Shown: positions 26,095-36,418 of the stretch, in pieces
Position numbering within the stretch: the first letter of the stretch is position 1
Layout of the letters: the number at the start of each line of letters is the position of its first letter
Source: Woeseia sp034521225
Lineage (GTDB): Bacteria; Pseudomonadota; Gammaproteobacteria; Steroidobacterales; Woeseiaceae
DNA length: 64,000 nucleotides
Direction: 5' to 3'
Assembly: GCA_034521225.1 (NCBI GenBank)
Contig: JAXHMR010000002.1
Location: 248,001 to 312,000, forward strand
Made by a program: the position numbers and the translations under genes
Notes under the pieces: generated by a model
Database searches by the model: none
Seen by the model: only the letters and a program-made list of their open reading frames with translations
Told to the model about the DNA's origin: nothing

Positions 26095-28593
26095 CTAGCG
26101 CAAGCGTGCGGCTATGTCGTCGAGCGTCTCGCCAAGCGCAGTAAACTGTTCCTGCTCGCGATCTGCCGAATTGCCGCCTGACCGTCGCAAGGCAACAGCC
26201 TGTCTCGCGCGGCCGCGGGCGAGCGACGCATCGGTACCGCCCGCCGACAGCACTTTTTCGGCCTGGTCGAGCGCATCGCTCAGTTCGCGCTGCATGTCGT
26301 CGCTCAGGTTTCCGCCACGTTGCAACTGATCCATACGCGCCCGCGCGACGACCGGCTCTGCCGGCCAGTCGATACGGAACTGCTGTTGCGGGTTGAACAC
26401 GCTACCGCCCTGGCTGGCGAGCGCAGCACCAATCTCGTTTTGCGTCAGGAACTCGCTTGGTGTCAGCGCGAGCACATCGAGTCCGCGCGTCGTCTCAGTC
26501 GCATAAATAAGTTCGTCGTACCAGTACACAGACCAGTAACCGCCGAAGACCAGTTCATCCTTGTGAATCGGGCCGCGATCAAAGTAGGCGATTTCCACCG
26601 GATTGGCGGAGTCGGTGAAGTCCATTAGCGAGATGCCACCCTGGTACCAGGCCTGAACGAAAAGATCGCGTCCCGGGACCGGCACGATCGAACCGTTGTG
26701 CGCGACGCAGTTTTCCTGCTCGGCCTGCGGTACCGGCAATTTGTAGTAGCTGCGGAATTCCAGCTTGTTATCGACAATGTCGTAAATCGCATTGGCCCCC
26801 CACGTCAGCGGGTCCGACGCGCGGCAGCGTGCGCGGCTGCCTCCGCCCCATTCGTCGGTGAACAGTACCTTGGTACCGTCATTGTTGAACGTTGCCGAAT
26901 GCCAGTACGCAAATGCCGGATCGACGACTTCATGAATGCGGGTCGGGTTCAGCGGGTCGGATATATCAAACAGGATGCCGTTACCGGAGCAGGCGCCGGC
27001 CGCGATGTCGAGTTCCGGGAATACGGTAATGTCGTGGCAGTGATCCGTCTCACTGGTTTCCTGCGTGTCATCGCCGTGATCGCCGCCGCCCCAGAGACCG
27101 GCAATAGAACCGGATTCCGGATCGGCAAACACGGTGGGGCTTGCAATGATGCGGGCACTTGCCGGATCGTCGACGGGAATCTCGATGACGTCGATGCGGA
27201 ACAGCGCTGTCTGGTCGTCGCGGTACGGCGGCTCGTCCAGGCAGCCTTCCATCTCTTCCTCGTCACGGACCGAACTGGTGCCGGAGTTGTAGACGATGAT
27301 CTTGCCGTCGTCGCCGGGGCCCGAGACGACCGAGTGTGTGTGCGAGCCGCGACAGGTCTGCACGGCGCCAACCTGAACCGGCATCGTCAGGTCGCTGATA
27401 TCGAAAATGCGCAGTCCGCGGAAGCGTTCTTCACTGACGCTCTCGGCATTGCCTCGCAATCCGCAGTCAAGTCGACCGCGTGTCTGTTCCACTGACATCA
27501 ACAGCAGGTCGCCGACAATCGAGACGTCACCCTGGCCGCCGGGACAGACAACTGAACTGAGCAATTTCGGCGCATTGCGTTCGCCGATATCGTAGATGTT
27601 GAAGCCGTGATAGTTGCCGGCCACGAGCACGTCATCGCGAAAGGCGAGGTCGGTGTTCGTAAAGCTCATAAGCGGTGCGCGGCTCTCATCGTCTTCGTCG
27701 TCAGTTACGCCGTCAGCTACGTCGTCAGCTACGTCGTCAGTTGTGTCATCGTCGTCGTCAGTTGCATCCGCGTCGTAGCCGGCCTCTTCGTCGGGATACA
27801 GCACGCTGAGCGGGAGTTCGGCGGGATTTTCCGGATCGAAAAAGCCGGCCGGCCGCGCCAGCGTCGTTACGAGATCCATATTCCAGATCGCTTCGCCCGC
27901 ATTAGTGTAGCCGGCCGTCAAGGTAGCGCGCGGGTCGGGCGAGAAGCCGGCGAGCATGACGGTCATGCGGTCGATCTCGGTGGACTGGTCATTGGTAATG
28001 TCTGTCGTGAACTCGAAAAGCACCGGTTCGTATACCGCGCCGTCCTGCTCAAGCAGGTCTTCCACCATCGTCAGGGCACCTTTGTGGTGCTTGATCATCA
28101 GCTTCAAAAACATAGCGTCAAAAGTGGCGCCACGTGCTTGCTCGAGTTGCGTCATTTCCTCGCGGGTTGCCATGCCGGCCATGCTGTGGCCGGTGTGTGC
28201 GGTGTGGTGGGCCGCCGGATCCGGGACGATTTCACCCCGTTCGCGCAGCCAGTCCTGCATGAACGCAATCTCGTCCTTTTGCGAGGCCTCTATCCGGTTG
28301 GCCACCTCGATAAGTTCATTGCGGCTGGTACGGTCGGCCACGAGCCACGACATCTCCAGTGCCTGGTAATGGTGGGCAATCATGTCCTGCATGAACTTTG
28401 TATCGGCCGCCGAATGACGGGCAGCGGCGAGCCTGGTCGCTTCATCGGCACTGAGCAGCCGGCTGGGCTGGCCGGGTGCGCCAGGATTGACGATTGGCGC
28501 CTGCGCCATGCCGTTAGTGGCCCAGGCAGCGAATATGGCGGTAAACAAAGACAGTGTGAAAACACGGGACGGGATAAGTCGGGTCGGGAACAT
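26095..28593 (-). CDS. DUF305-LVIVD beta-propeller fusion protein, exported
   Basis: An 832-residue protein with a signal peptide (FTLSLFTAIFAAWATNGMAQA). Residues ~50-225 are a DUF305 four-helix unit with paired His motifs (DMIAHHYQALEM and LMIKHHKGALTM), a family linked to metal handling in the envelope. A tract of about 30 mostly Asp residues follows, then an LVIVD-type beta-propeller from ~315 (GNYHGFNIYDIG, GLRIFDISD, HSATFNNDGTKVLFTDEWGG, GSIVPVPGRDLFVQAWYQGG). The C-terminus is helical and charged. GAAAGG precedes ATG 28593. It is probably a periplasmic or surface protein; fusion of the two domains is notable. Enzymatic activity is unknown. Confidence 0.88.
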   Translation of the reverse strand: MFPTRLIPSRVFTLSLFTAIFAAWATNGMAQAPIVNPGAPGQPSRLLSADEATRLAAARHSAADTKFMQDMIAHHYQALEMSWLVADRTSRNELIEVANRIEASQKDEIAFMQDWLRERGEIVPDPAAHHTAHTGHSMAGMATREEMTQLEQARGATFDAMFLKLMIKHHKGALTMVEDLLEQDGAVYEPVLFEFTTDITNDQSTEIDRMTVMLAGFSPDPRATLTAGYTNAGEAIWNMDLVTTLARPAGFFDPENPAELPLSVLYPDEEAGYDADATDDDDDTTDDVADDVADGVTDDEDDESRAPLMSFTNTDLAFRDDVLVAGNYHGFNIYDIGERNAPKLLSSVVCPGGQGDVSIVGDLLLMSVEQTRGRLDCGLRGNAESVSEERFRGLRIFDISDLTMPVQVGAVQTCRGSHTHSVVSGPGDDGKIIVYNSGTSSVRDEEEMEGCLDEPPYRDDQTALFRIDVIEIPVDDPASARIIASPTVFADPESGSIAGLWGGGDHGDDTQETSETDHCHDITVFPELDIAAGACSGNGILFDISDPLNPTRIHEVVDPAFAYWHSATFNNDGTKVLFTDEWGGGSRARCRASDPLTWGANAIYDIVDNKLEFRSYYKLPVPQAEQENCVAHNGSIVPVPGRDLFVQAWYQGGISLMDFTDSANPVEIAYFDRGPIHKDELVFGGYWSVYWYDELIYATETTRGLDVLALTPSEFLTQNEIGAALASQGGSVFNPQQQFRIDWPAEPVVARARMDQLQRGGNLSDDMQRELSDALDQAEKVLSAGGTDASLARGRARQAVALRRSGGNSADREQEQFTALGETLDDIAARLR
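27697..27772. repeat. Minisatellite encoding the Asp tract
   Basis: Imperfect tandem copies of a ~12-base unit (GTCAGCTACGTC and variants) encode the DDVADDVADGVTDD acidic linker of the DUF305-LVIVD protein on the opposite strand. The length is probably prone to slippage in whole codons. Confidence 0.6.
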
Positions 28594-28957
28594 GATTACC
28601 TTTCTTTTTAGTTGGTCCTGAAACTGTCGGCAGTGCCGGAATGATTGATACAGCGCCACCCACACGAGGCAGTGCAATATACCAGACTCCCGCTTCCTGA
28701 TCGCCTGTGCCGCGGGCAGGGCGCAAATCGAGCAACTGGCGTTGCATGTTCCGACCGTCGGGCTATGCAAATGCTCAGGACTACTGATTCGGCCCGTCTG
28801 TCGCCATACAGACGGCGACGGAGATCCAGGCAGCCTGGAACCTGCCGTAACTGACAGGCCGGCCAGCGGCAACATTGCGGTTCGTGCTTTCGAACTGTCA
28901 CGATAGGGTTCATAGTGCGCGTCGGCGGGCCGAAACACACAAATTCTCTTAGGGGGC
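28594..28957. other. Divergent intergenic region
   Basis: Some 364 bases between the DUF305-LVIVD gene (minus) and the DUF885 gene (plus). Both promoters should be here, but I could not single out convincing elements, and no ORF in it has a recognisable product. Confidence 0.4.
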
Positions 28958-30777
28958 ATGATGAAATTCAAAACCAGCTTCTACATTGCCGCGATGCTTG
29001 TTCTCACCGCATGCGGCGGAGCCGAAGACGTTCCGGAGCCGGAGTCAGTAACAGCCCCCGGTTCGTCGGAGCAGCAGCCGGCGGCAAAACAACTGAATGG
29101 CCTCGTCGACGAGTATTTCGATCGTGTACTGGAGTTGAATCCACTGTATGCCACGTTCATTGGCGACGATCGCTACAACGATCGGCTGGCCAATACGCTG
29201 AGCGCCGAGTACCGGCAGCAGGATGAAGCCCTGAACCGCGAGTACCTCGATCGCATCATGGAAATCGAGGCCAGCCAGTTGACCGGCCAGGACCGGCTGA
29301 CGTATGAAACGTTCCGATACAGCCGCGAGCTGGACCTGGAGGGGACTCGCTACCCGGCCCATTTGCAGCCCATCAACCAGTTCTACTCGATTACCAGCAC
29401 ATTCGTGCAGCTTGGCAGCGGCAGCAGTGTTCATCCTTTCAAGACGGTGGATGACTACGATGATTTCCTGGCTCGTATTGATGATTTTGTCGTCATTGTC
29501 GACCAGGCCATAGCCAACATGCGGGAGGGTATGGAGCAGGGTGTCGTCCAGCCACGCATCCTGATGGAAAAGACCGTGCCGCAACTGGAGTCACAGATTA
29601 CAGGTAACGTTGAGGACAGCACGTTCTTCATGCCCGTGAAAAACATGCCAGATGACTTCAGTGATGAGGACAGCGAGCGGCTATCAAAGGCGTATCGTGC
29701 CGCCATCGCCAGCAAGATAGTCCCCACTTACGAACGACTGCGCAATTTTATTTCTGATGACTACCTCGCCGCAGCGCGAGACACAGTCGGGCTCAAGGCC
29801 CTGCCCGATGGTGCTGACTGGTACCAGTACATGGTGAAATTGCGCACGACCACCAGCATGACGCCGCAGCAGGTTCACCAGGTTGGCCTCGAGGAAGTAG
29901 AACGCATTCACGAGGAAATGCGGGCGGTGATGGAGCAGGTTGGTTTCGATGGAAATCTGAAAGAGTTTTCGAGTTCCTGAATACTGATGATCAGTTTTAC
30001 TACGACGAGCCCGAGCAGTTGATCCAGGGCTATCGCGACATGTCGGATCACATCGAAAGCCTGGCGCCCAAATTGTTCAACGTCTTCCCGAAGGCGGACT
30101 TTGAGGTCCGGGCGGTGGAACCGTTCCGGGAGCAATCCGCCAGTGGCGGTTCCTACCGCCGCGGTTCGCCGGATGGCTCGCGGCCCGGTGTTTTCTTTGC
30201 GAATACGTACGACATCAAGGCGCGCCCCAAGTGGGCGATGGAGTCGCTGTTCCTGCACGAGGCCATTCCCGGCCATCATTTCCAGCTGTCGATACAGCAG
30301 GAACTGCCGGACCTGCCGCGTTTCCGGCGCTTTGGCGGCTACACGGCCTACATTGAAGGATGGGGCTTGTACGCCGAGTCACTGGGCAAGGAGCTCGGCG
30401 TCTACACGGACCCTTACCAGTACTTCGGTGCACTGAATGCCGAGTTATGGCGCGCGATCCGGCTTGTGGTCGATACGGGTCTTCACGACCAGGGCTGGAG
30501 CCGGCAGGACGTCCTCGACTACATGTACGAGAATTCGGCGGTCAAGGAAGCCCGTGCCGTCAGCGAAGCTGAACGTTACATGGCAATTCCGGGCCAGGCG
30601 CTCGCCTACAAGATCGGCCAGTTAAAGATCCGGGAGCTGAGGGACAGGGCCGAGCACACCCTCGGTGACAGGTTCGACGTAAAGGCATTTCATACCGAAG
30701 TGCTTATCGACGGGCCGTTGCCACTCGAATTGCTCGAGAGGAAGATCGACCGTTGGATTGAGTCTCAGCAATCGTAG
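28958..30777 (+). CDS. DUF885 family metallopeptidase-like lipoprotein (one frameshift)
   Basis: About 606 residues once one missing T is restored. The N-terminus has a lipobox (AAMLVLTAC). The family motif HEAIPGHH, a zinc-type site, is in SLFLHEAIPGHHFQ, followed by GWGLYAESLG. Upstream, a first frame ends at 29980. At 29965-29975 GAGTTTTCGAG should be GAGTTTTTCGAG, giving KEFFEFLNTDD and joining the second frame (30019-30777) without loss of any residue. The break is therefore probably a homopolymer error. DUF885 proteins are predicted zinc peptidases of the envelope; the substrate is unknown. AGGGGG lies before the tandem ATGs (28958/28961). Confidence 0.85.
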
Positions 30778-30972
30778 AATCGGCAGTTACCGCTTAAGGC
30801 CGGGCACGGGTCACAGACGGAAGCTGCTGCGTTTGTTACATTAGCGTGACATTCAAGGATAGTCGCTGGCACTTGGCGAATCCCACGGCGCGGTATCCAT
30901 ATCGACAAGGCAAACCCTCGACCCGGCTCCGTCGCAGTTGACCCCCGAATCCGGCCGGCCGCATGGCTGTGC

Positions 30973-33200
30973 GTGGCCTATACGGGATTGCTGGCGGCGT
31001 TCGTGACAGACTGGCTGACGCCGCTGGGCTTTGCTCACGGCTATCTATATGTGCCGTTCGCTCTTGTGGCTGGAATGTCACGGCGGCCAAATCACGTTAT
31101 TACCGTTTCGCTGATCGGCAGCGCTCTGATTGTTGCGGGTGGCCTGCTGTCGCTATTGCCCATGCCGGCTTTCCCGTCATGGATATACATCACGAATCGC
31201 GCCGTCAGTATCGCCACTATCGCGGTTGCCGCGATCGTCGCGTTATTGCTGATCCGCTACGACGCAGCGCTGCGCGATTCAAACCGGGATTTGCAGCGAA
31301 CGAAGTCGCTACTGGACGAGCGACTGCAACTTCTGGATATCGCCAGCGAAGCTGCACATATTGGCGGGTGGTGCTACGACCTCGACACGGAGCAAGTCAG
31401 TTGGTCAAACGAGGTTGCCCGGATTCACCGGCAGGAGCCGGGATTTCAACCGACGGCGGACCAAGCCATTCAATTCTACGCTCCTGAGTATCGCGAACGA
31501 ATCCGCGGCCTGCTGGAACGTTGCGGGATGTCAGGCCAACCGTTCGACGAAGAAATGCAAATCATTATTGACGGCGGTCAGCGAATTTGGGTACGCGTGA
31601 TCGGCGTGCAGGTCCGCGAGGGTTCCGGCCGGGTCACGGCAATCCAGGGTGCGTTCCAGGATATTGACCTGCGTATGCTGGCACAGGAAGAAACCCGTCA
31701 AATGAGTGAACGGCTGAGGTCGACGCTGGAGAACATCAGCGACGGCTTCATCATGCTCGATAAAGACTGGAGATTGACGTTCATCAATCTCCATGGAGAG
31801 GCGATGGTTAATCGCACGCGGAATGAATTGCTCGGGAAGTCCTTTTGGAAGATATTTCCCGAAGCTGTCGGATCGCCGTTCGAAAGTCATTACAAGGGAG
31901 CAGTCAAAAGAAATCAGTCGGTCAATTTTGAGGAGTATTTTCCACCTCTAAAAACCTGGTTCGGTGTCAGCGCATACCCGTCAGACGAAGGCCTCGCGAT
32001 TTACTTTCGGGATATTACACACTTGAAGTCTCTCGAAACACAGTTGCAGGAGGCACAGCGCCTGGAAGCCGTAGGCCAGCTTACCGGTGGCATCGCGCAT
32101 GACTTTAATAATTTACTGACCGTCGTTATCGGCAACGCTGAACTGCTCGCCGAATCTCTCGACGATAAAGAGGAGCCGCTGGAACTGGTGCACAGTATCC
32201 AGAGTGCGGCTAACCGCGGCGCAGACCTTACCAAAAGCCTGCTCGCATTCGCACGCCGGCAGCCGTTGCAGCCGAAGGCTGTCGATGCTGTGGCGCTGGT
32301 ACACGGGCTGGAGACTCTGCTGCGCCGTGCTGTGGGAGAGGATATCGACCTCAAAATAAACGCGGAACAGAACCTGCGCCTGGTCCAGGTTGATCCTGCA
32401 CAGCTCGAATCAGCTTTGCTCAACCTGGCACTGAATGCGCGTGATGCGATGCCGGATGGCGGCCGGTTGACCGTTGAATTGCGACCTGCGTCCCTCGATA
32501 CCGCGTATGCCGGGGGACACCCCGATGTAGAGCCCGGGAACTATGTATTGCTCGTCATAACGGATACCGGGGTCGGCATTGCCCCGCAGAACCTGCCCAA
32601 GCTGTTTGAACCTTTCTACACAACCAAGGAACGCAGCAAGGGCAGTGGTCTTGGCTTGAGTATGGTTTTCGGGTTCGTGAAGCAGTCCGGTGGCCATGTC
32701 GCCGTCTATTCCGAGGTGGATGTCGGCACTTCGGTCAGGATGTACTTGCCACCATCAGAAGGACAGGAGGCCGCACGTATGCCGGAGTCGTCCGACGCGC
32801 CGCTGGTCGGTGGTAGCGAAACGATCCTGTTGGTTGAGGATGACGACCTGGTTCGGCAGTTCGCAGTGCAACAACTGCGACAGGTTGGTTACACGGTGCT
32901 GGACGCGCCGCACGGACCCGCGGCTCTCGCCATCATGCAGAGCCACGACGAACCGATAGACCTGCTGTTTACCGATGTCATCATGCCCGGGGGCATGAGT
33001 GGCAGGGTCCTGGCCGACGAGGCACGTCTGTTGCAGCCGGATTTGAAAGTTCTTTTTTCCTCCGGCTATACCGAAACCGCGATATTGCATCACGGGCGGC
33101 TCGATGCTGACGTTTCACTGTTGAGTAAACCGTACCGCAGGGCAGAACTCTGACGCGCATACGCGAAGCGCTGGATGAAACCTTGAACGCAACACCGTAA
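30973..33200 (+). CDS. Membrane-bound hybrid sensor histidine kinase/response regulator (3' frameshift)
   Basis: Starts at GTG 30973, the first usable codon in a frame that opens at 30850. Transmembrane helices in the first ~90 residues are followed by two PAS domains (GGWCYDLDTEQVSWS and LENISDGFIMLDKDWRLTFIN). HisKA follows with phospho-accepting His in GGIAHDFNNLLTVV. The HATPase has LNLALNARDAMPDGG, DTGVGI and GSGLGLSMVFG. A C-terminal receiver domain has its phospho-Asp in LLFTDVIMPGG. The annotated frame stops at 33153, but restoring one C (CTCTG to CTCCTG) continues as LLTRIREALDETLNATP to 33200, completing the receiver. No cognate output gene is adjacent. Confidence 0.9.
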
Positions 33201-33257
33201 GTAACATTACGTAGATTCGGCATCCTCGATAACGCCGGGCGCAGGTGGCGATAATCC

Positions 33258-33399
33258 GTCATCGCGAGCCCGAAGGGCGTGGCGATCTCGTTCAGGTTGG
33301 CAAAGGTGCCAGTAGAACCAGATCGCCACGTCGCTGCGCTCCTCGCGAAGACGGGTTGTGTGCGAGGTCGCCACGTCTTTGCGCTCCTCGCGATGACGG
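33258..33399. repeat. MITE/REP-like repeat locus R2
   Basis: One forward half-unit (33258-33290, GTCATCGCGAGCCCGAAGGG…) and two reverse half-units (33319-33355 and 33362-33399, ending CTCGCGATGACGG), between the histidine kinase and yaiI. Confidence 0.8.
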
Positions 33400-33459
33400 G
33401 TTGCCGCGGCCGGGTCTGTGCTGCGTTATCATTGCCGCAAGTTGGTCTCGGAACGCGCA

Positions 33460-33918
33460 ATGAATATCTGGGTGGATGCCGACGCCTGTCCGGGCGTCAT
33501 CAAGGAGATACTGTTCCGTGCCGCGCAACGCACGGGTACGGCGCTAACGCTGGTGGCCAATCATGCACTGCGCGTGCCGGCGTCACGCAATATCCGCACC
33601 TTGCAGGTCCCGGCAGGGCTCGATGTCGCGGACAACGAGATTGTCAGGCGGCTTGAGGCCGGCGACCTCGTCATCACCGCGGATATTCCGCTTGCGGCGG
33701 AGGTCATCGAGAAGGGCGCGCACGCCCTGAATCCGCGCGGCGAGCTGTACACGACGGAAAACATCCGCGCGCGACTGAACATGCGGGATTTCATGGATAC
33801 CTTGCGCGGCAGTGGCATCAATACCGGCGGACCACCAGCCATCAGCCAGGGCGACCGCAAAGCGTTCGCGGGCCATCTCGACCGTTTTCTGGCGGCGCAT
33901 CGCCAGGGACAGGCATGA
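33460..33918 (+). CDS. YaiI/YqxD family protein (DUF188)
   Basis: A 152-residue PIN-like-fold protein: MNIWVDADACPGVIKEILFRAA with conserved acidic residues, VPAGLDVADNEIV, DLVITADIPLA and GELYTTENI are the DUF188 signature. The role is unknown; a nuclease-like fold has been proposed for the family. Its TGA overlaps the ATG of the DUF3187 gene (ATGA). Confidence 0.92.
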   Translation: MNIWVDADACPGVIKEILFRAAQRTGTALTLVANHALRVPASRNIRTLQVPAGLDVADNEIVRRLEAGDLVITADIPLAAEVIEKGAHALNPRGELYTTENIRARLNMRDFMDTLRGSGINTGGPPAISQGDRKAFAGHLDRFLAAHRQGQA

Positions 33919-34989
33919 GCCAGGCCCGGGTGTCTCTTCCGTTCCGGCGAATCGGCGGCGTGCTGGTGCCGGACCAGGGAAGTGTCTTCTTGCCAGTAAA
34001 TAGTATCGCAGGGCGTGCGGCCTTCCTGCTGTTGGCAGCGGGCGGGCTGCCAGCGGACGCCATGGGCGCGGGCGCACTTGCCGATACGGACCTGAACCCG
34101 CTGACGGTCGTGTTCGGATTCCCGGACAGCACTGAAGGTGCGACGCTCCGTCCTGACGGACAGCACGGACTGTCACTGACGCTGGCAAGCGCGAGTCACA
34201 ACGTTGAGTCCCTGGAAGCCAACGAGCGCCTTGCATTCGACGGTGAAACGAGCCGCCTGGCGATGGCCTGGCGATACGGCGTCAGTGACCGGCTGGAACT
34301 CGGCGGCGAAGTGTCCTACCTGTGGCACCATTCCGGGAACCTGGATTCGCTGATAGACGACTGGCACGACTTCTTTGGATTGCCCAATGGTCCGCGCGAC
34401 CGGCGCGAACAGGACCAGCTCGATTTTTCCTACCTCGATGATCAGGGCAGCAGTGTCAACTTGCCACCACAATACGCACGGCCCTGGCGACGTACGGCTC
34501 ATGGCCGGCTGGCAATTGCCGGGCAGTCGGGACCACCGCCGGGCCTTGCGATTCAGCATCAAGCTGCCGACCGGCGACACTTACGGCATGCTGGGCAGCG
34601 GCGGCACAGATCTCAGCCTGGGGCTGGCGGGCGACGTAGCAGCAATCCGGAATTCGTCGCGCTGGAGCGGATATTATCGCGCGGATGTCATCCGGATTGG
34701 CCGTCCCGAATTTTTGTCCGGGCGGTCCAACCCGGTCGTCGGGCAGCTGGCGGGTGGCTTGTCGTACAAAGCCGGCGCTGTCGACCTGAAGGCGCAAGGC
34801 AGGGTCCGCAGTGCGCTTTATGAATCGGCGATCAGAAACCTCGGCGGCGTGTCGGTTCATCTTGTGTTCGGCGCCGAGTTCCGGATGCCGCGCGGGTATA
34901 CACTGGCGCTGTCGGTCGGTGAGGATGTGCGGCCGGATACAGCGCCGGATGTTACGTTTCAGGTCGCTTTGCGCTATGTTGGCAGGTAG
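33915..34989 (+). CDS. DUF3187 family protein (frameshifted)
   Basis: About 355 residues in two frames. The first (33915 to ~34480) has DTDLNPLTVVFGFPDS, RYGVSDRLELGGEVSYLWHHSGNLDSLIDDWHDFFGLPNG and LDFSYLDDQG. The second (~34485-34989) has FSIKLPTGDTYGMLGSGGTD, GYYRADVIRIG and FGAEFRMPRGYTLALSVGEDV. These are the consecutive parts of DUF3187, a predicted outer-membrane beta-barrel. A single indel near 34480-34490 separates them. Translationally coupled to yaiI. Confidence 0.8.
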
Positions 34990-35027
34990 CGAACAGTCGG
35001 CGTAACCAATACTCCCTTATCGTTAAT

Positions 35028-35041
35028 GTGCCGTAGCGTAC
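35028..35041. promoter_or_regulatory. Operator copy A (GTGCGGTAGCGCAC family) before the Crp/Fnr gene
   Basis: GTGCCGTAGCGTACAGAC matches the family palindrome at 12 of 14 positions. It lies 96 bases before the Crp/Fnr GTG, suggesting autoregulation. It is the most divergent of the clear copies apart from copy E. Confidence 0.5.
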
Positions 35042-35137
35042 AGACTATCCTTTCATCGCAAGCGACACTCCCGCGACGGGTAGGTGATAGAGCCTGTCTC
35101 GTACGTATTGCGCGCTTTTTGCGCTAAAAGGACTGGA

Positions 35138-35845
35138 GTGTCGGAGCAAAAACGCCTGCAGGTCGACAACCGGCTGATCGAACGGCTGACGCAGAAAGAG
35201 CGCAAGGCGCTGTTGTCCGACTGCGAAACCGTCGAACTTTCCTTCGGGCAGATTCTCTGTGAACCCCGGAAGCCCTTGGGTTTCGCCTACTTTCCACTGA
35301 CCGGCTTCATTTCGCTCGTCACCACGCTGGGCGACCATCAGCCGATGGAGGTGGGCCTGATCGGCAATGAAGGCATGCTGGGCGTAACTCTGATGCTGGG
35401 CGTTGACGAGGCGCCGCTACGGGCCATCGTACAAGGCAATGGCAGCGCGCTGAAGATCAGTGCATCGCGACTCCGACGCCGACTGCTGGAAAGCACTAAG
35501 CTGCAAAAGACGCTCAATCGCTACCTGTACGTCCTGATGGACGAACTATCGACGTCAGCCGCCTGCAACCAGTTCCACGAACTCCAGCCGCGCATGGCCC
35601 GCTGGCTGCTTATGACTCACGACCGTGCGCACTCCGATCACTTTTACCTGACTCACGCCTACCTGGCCGGCATGCTGGGCGTCCGCCGCAGTGGCATTAC
35701 AGTCGCCGCAGGCGCGTTACAGCGCGACATGATAATCAGTTACACGCGGGGCGAAATCAGCGTCCTTGACAGGAAAGGCCTCGAAGAGGCCTGTTGCGAA
35801 TGCTACGAGACTACGATTGTCGATTACGGCCGCTTATTGGCCTGA
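35138..35845 (+). CDS. Crp/Fnr family transcriptional regulator
   Basis: A 235-residue regulator starting at GTG 35138 after AGGA. The N-terminal cyclic-nucleotide-binding fold is recognisable (LSFGQILCEPRKPLGFAYFPLTGFISLVTTLGD…EVGLIGNEGMLGVTL) but lacks the FNR cysteines and an obvious cAMP-binding PRSA motif, so the effector is unknown. The C-terminal winged helix (RMARWLLMTHDRAH…LTHAYLAGMLGVRRSGITVAAGALQ) is of the HTH_Crp type. A palindrome copy lies in its own leader and further copies precede four nearby transcription units, so it is the likely local activator (inference). Confidence 0.9.
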   Translation: MSEQKRLQVDNRLIERLTQKERKALLSDCETVELSFGQILCEPRKPLGFAYFPLTGFISLVTTLGDHQPMEVGLIGNEGMLGVTLMLGVDEAPLRAIVQGNGSALKISASRLRRRLLESTKLQKTLNRYLYVLMDELSTSAACNQFHELQPRMARWLLMTHDRAHSDHFYLTHAYLAGMLGVRRSGITVAAGALQRDMIISYTRGEISVLDRKGLEEACCECYETTIVDYGRLLA

Positions 35846-35967
35846 CCGGAACCCTGCCGCGAGAACCAGCGGCGTCCGTGTCGGCACGCTCGCAACCAGG
35901 GCCAGGGCCCGGGCCAGGTCCGACAGACTCCTGCCGACGCAGCTTGCGCGTAGTCCGCTACGCCATG

Positions 35968-35981
35968 GTGCGGTAGCGCAC
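35968..35981. promoter_or_regulatory. Operator copy B before glsB/yeaQ-like gene
   Basis: Perfect palindrome GTGCGGTAGCGCAC, 64 bases before ATG 36046. TATCGT at 36004-36009 lies where a -10 box would be if the palindrome were centred at -41.5. Confidence 0.65.
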
Positions 35982-36045
35982 AGACCCCCGCCGGGGCGGA
36001 CACTATCGTGAAAGTTCATACAATCAACCTTACAGGGATATTTTT

Positions 36046-36312
36046 ATGAACCTCATCATATGGCTTGTAGTCGGAGGACTGATCGGCTGGGTCGCCAGCA
36101 TATTCATGGGAACAGACGGAAGTCAGGGCATCATATTGAACGTGGTCGTCGGCATCGTCGGTGCTGTATTGGGCGGATGGTTGCTGGGTGGATTCGTCGG
36201 TGGCGCATCGATCAATCAGGGTGACTTCAGCATCAGCGGCCTGGTCGTGTCCTTTATCGGCGCCGTAGTCCTGCTATTTATCGTAAAGATGGTGCGCGGA
36301 GCTGCTCACTAA
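36046..36312 (+). CDS. GlsB/YeaQ/YmgE family stress-response membrane protein
   Basis: An 88-residue protein with three hydrophobic glycine-rich helices: LIIWLVVGGLIGWVASIFMG, ILNVVVGIVGAVLGGWLLGG and ISGLVVSFIGAVVLLFIVKM. This is the transglycosylase-associated/GlsB family of small inner-membrane proteins induced by acid, osmotic or cell-wall stress. It carries operator copy B upstream and ends before a terminator, so it is a single-gene unit. Confidence 0.92.
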   Translation: MNLIIWLVVGGLIGWVASIFMGTDGSQGIILNVVVGIVGAVLGGWLLGGFVGGASINQGDFSISGLVVSFIGAVVLLFIVKMVRGAAH

Positions 36313-36351
36313 AATCTCCCCCAAACGGGGCCGTACCCGAACACCTTTACC

Positions 36352-36385
36352 AAAAAAAACCCGCTCGGCATTTGCTGAGCGGGTT
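36352..36385 (-). terminator. Intrinsic terminator of the DUF4398-OmpA operon
   Basis: AACCCGCTCGGC/GCTGAGCGGGTT stem with an ATTT loop. On the minus strand it is followed by an eight-base T-run. It sits 34 bases beyond the ompA-like stop and also separates it from the convergent glsB-like gene. Confidence 0.85.
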
Positions 36386-36418
36386 AAAGGCGCGCGCGGC
36401 CTCGTTCTGATCGGGGTG

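Noticed and set aside
26698..28611. Plus-strand ORFs of 265 and 334 codons inside the DUF305-LVIVD gene
   Set aside because: No recognisable domains; their composition is dictated by the minus-strand coding sequence.
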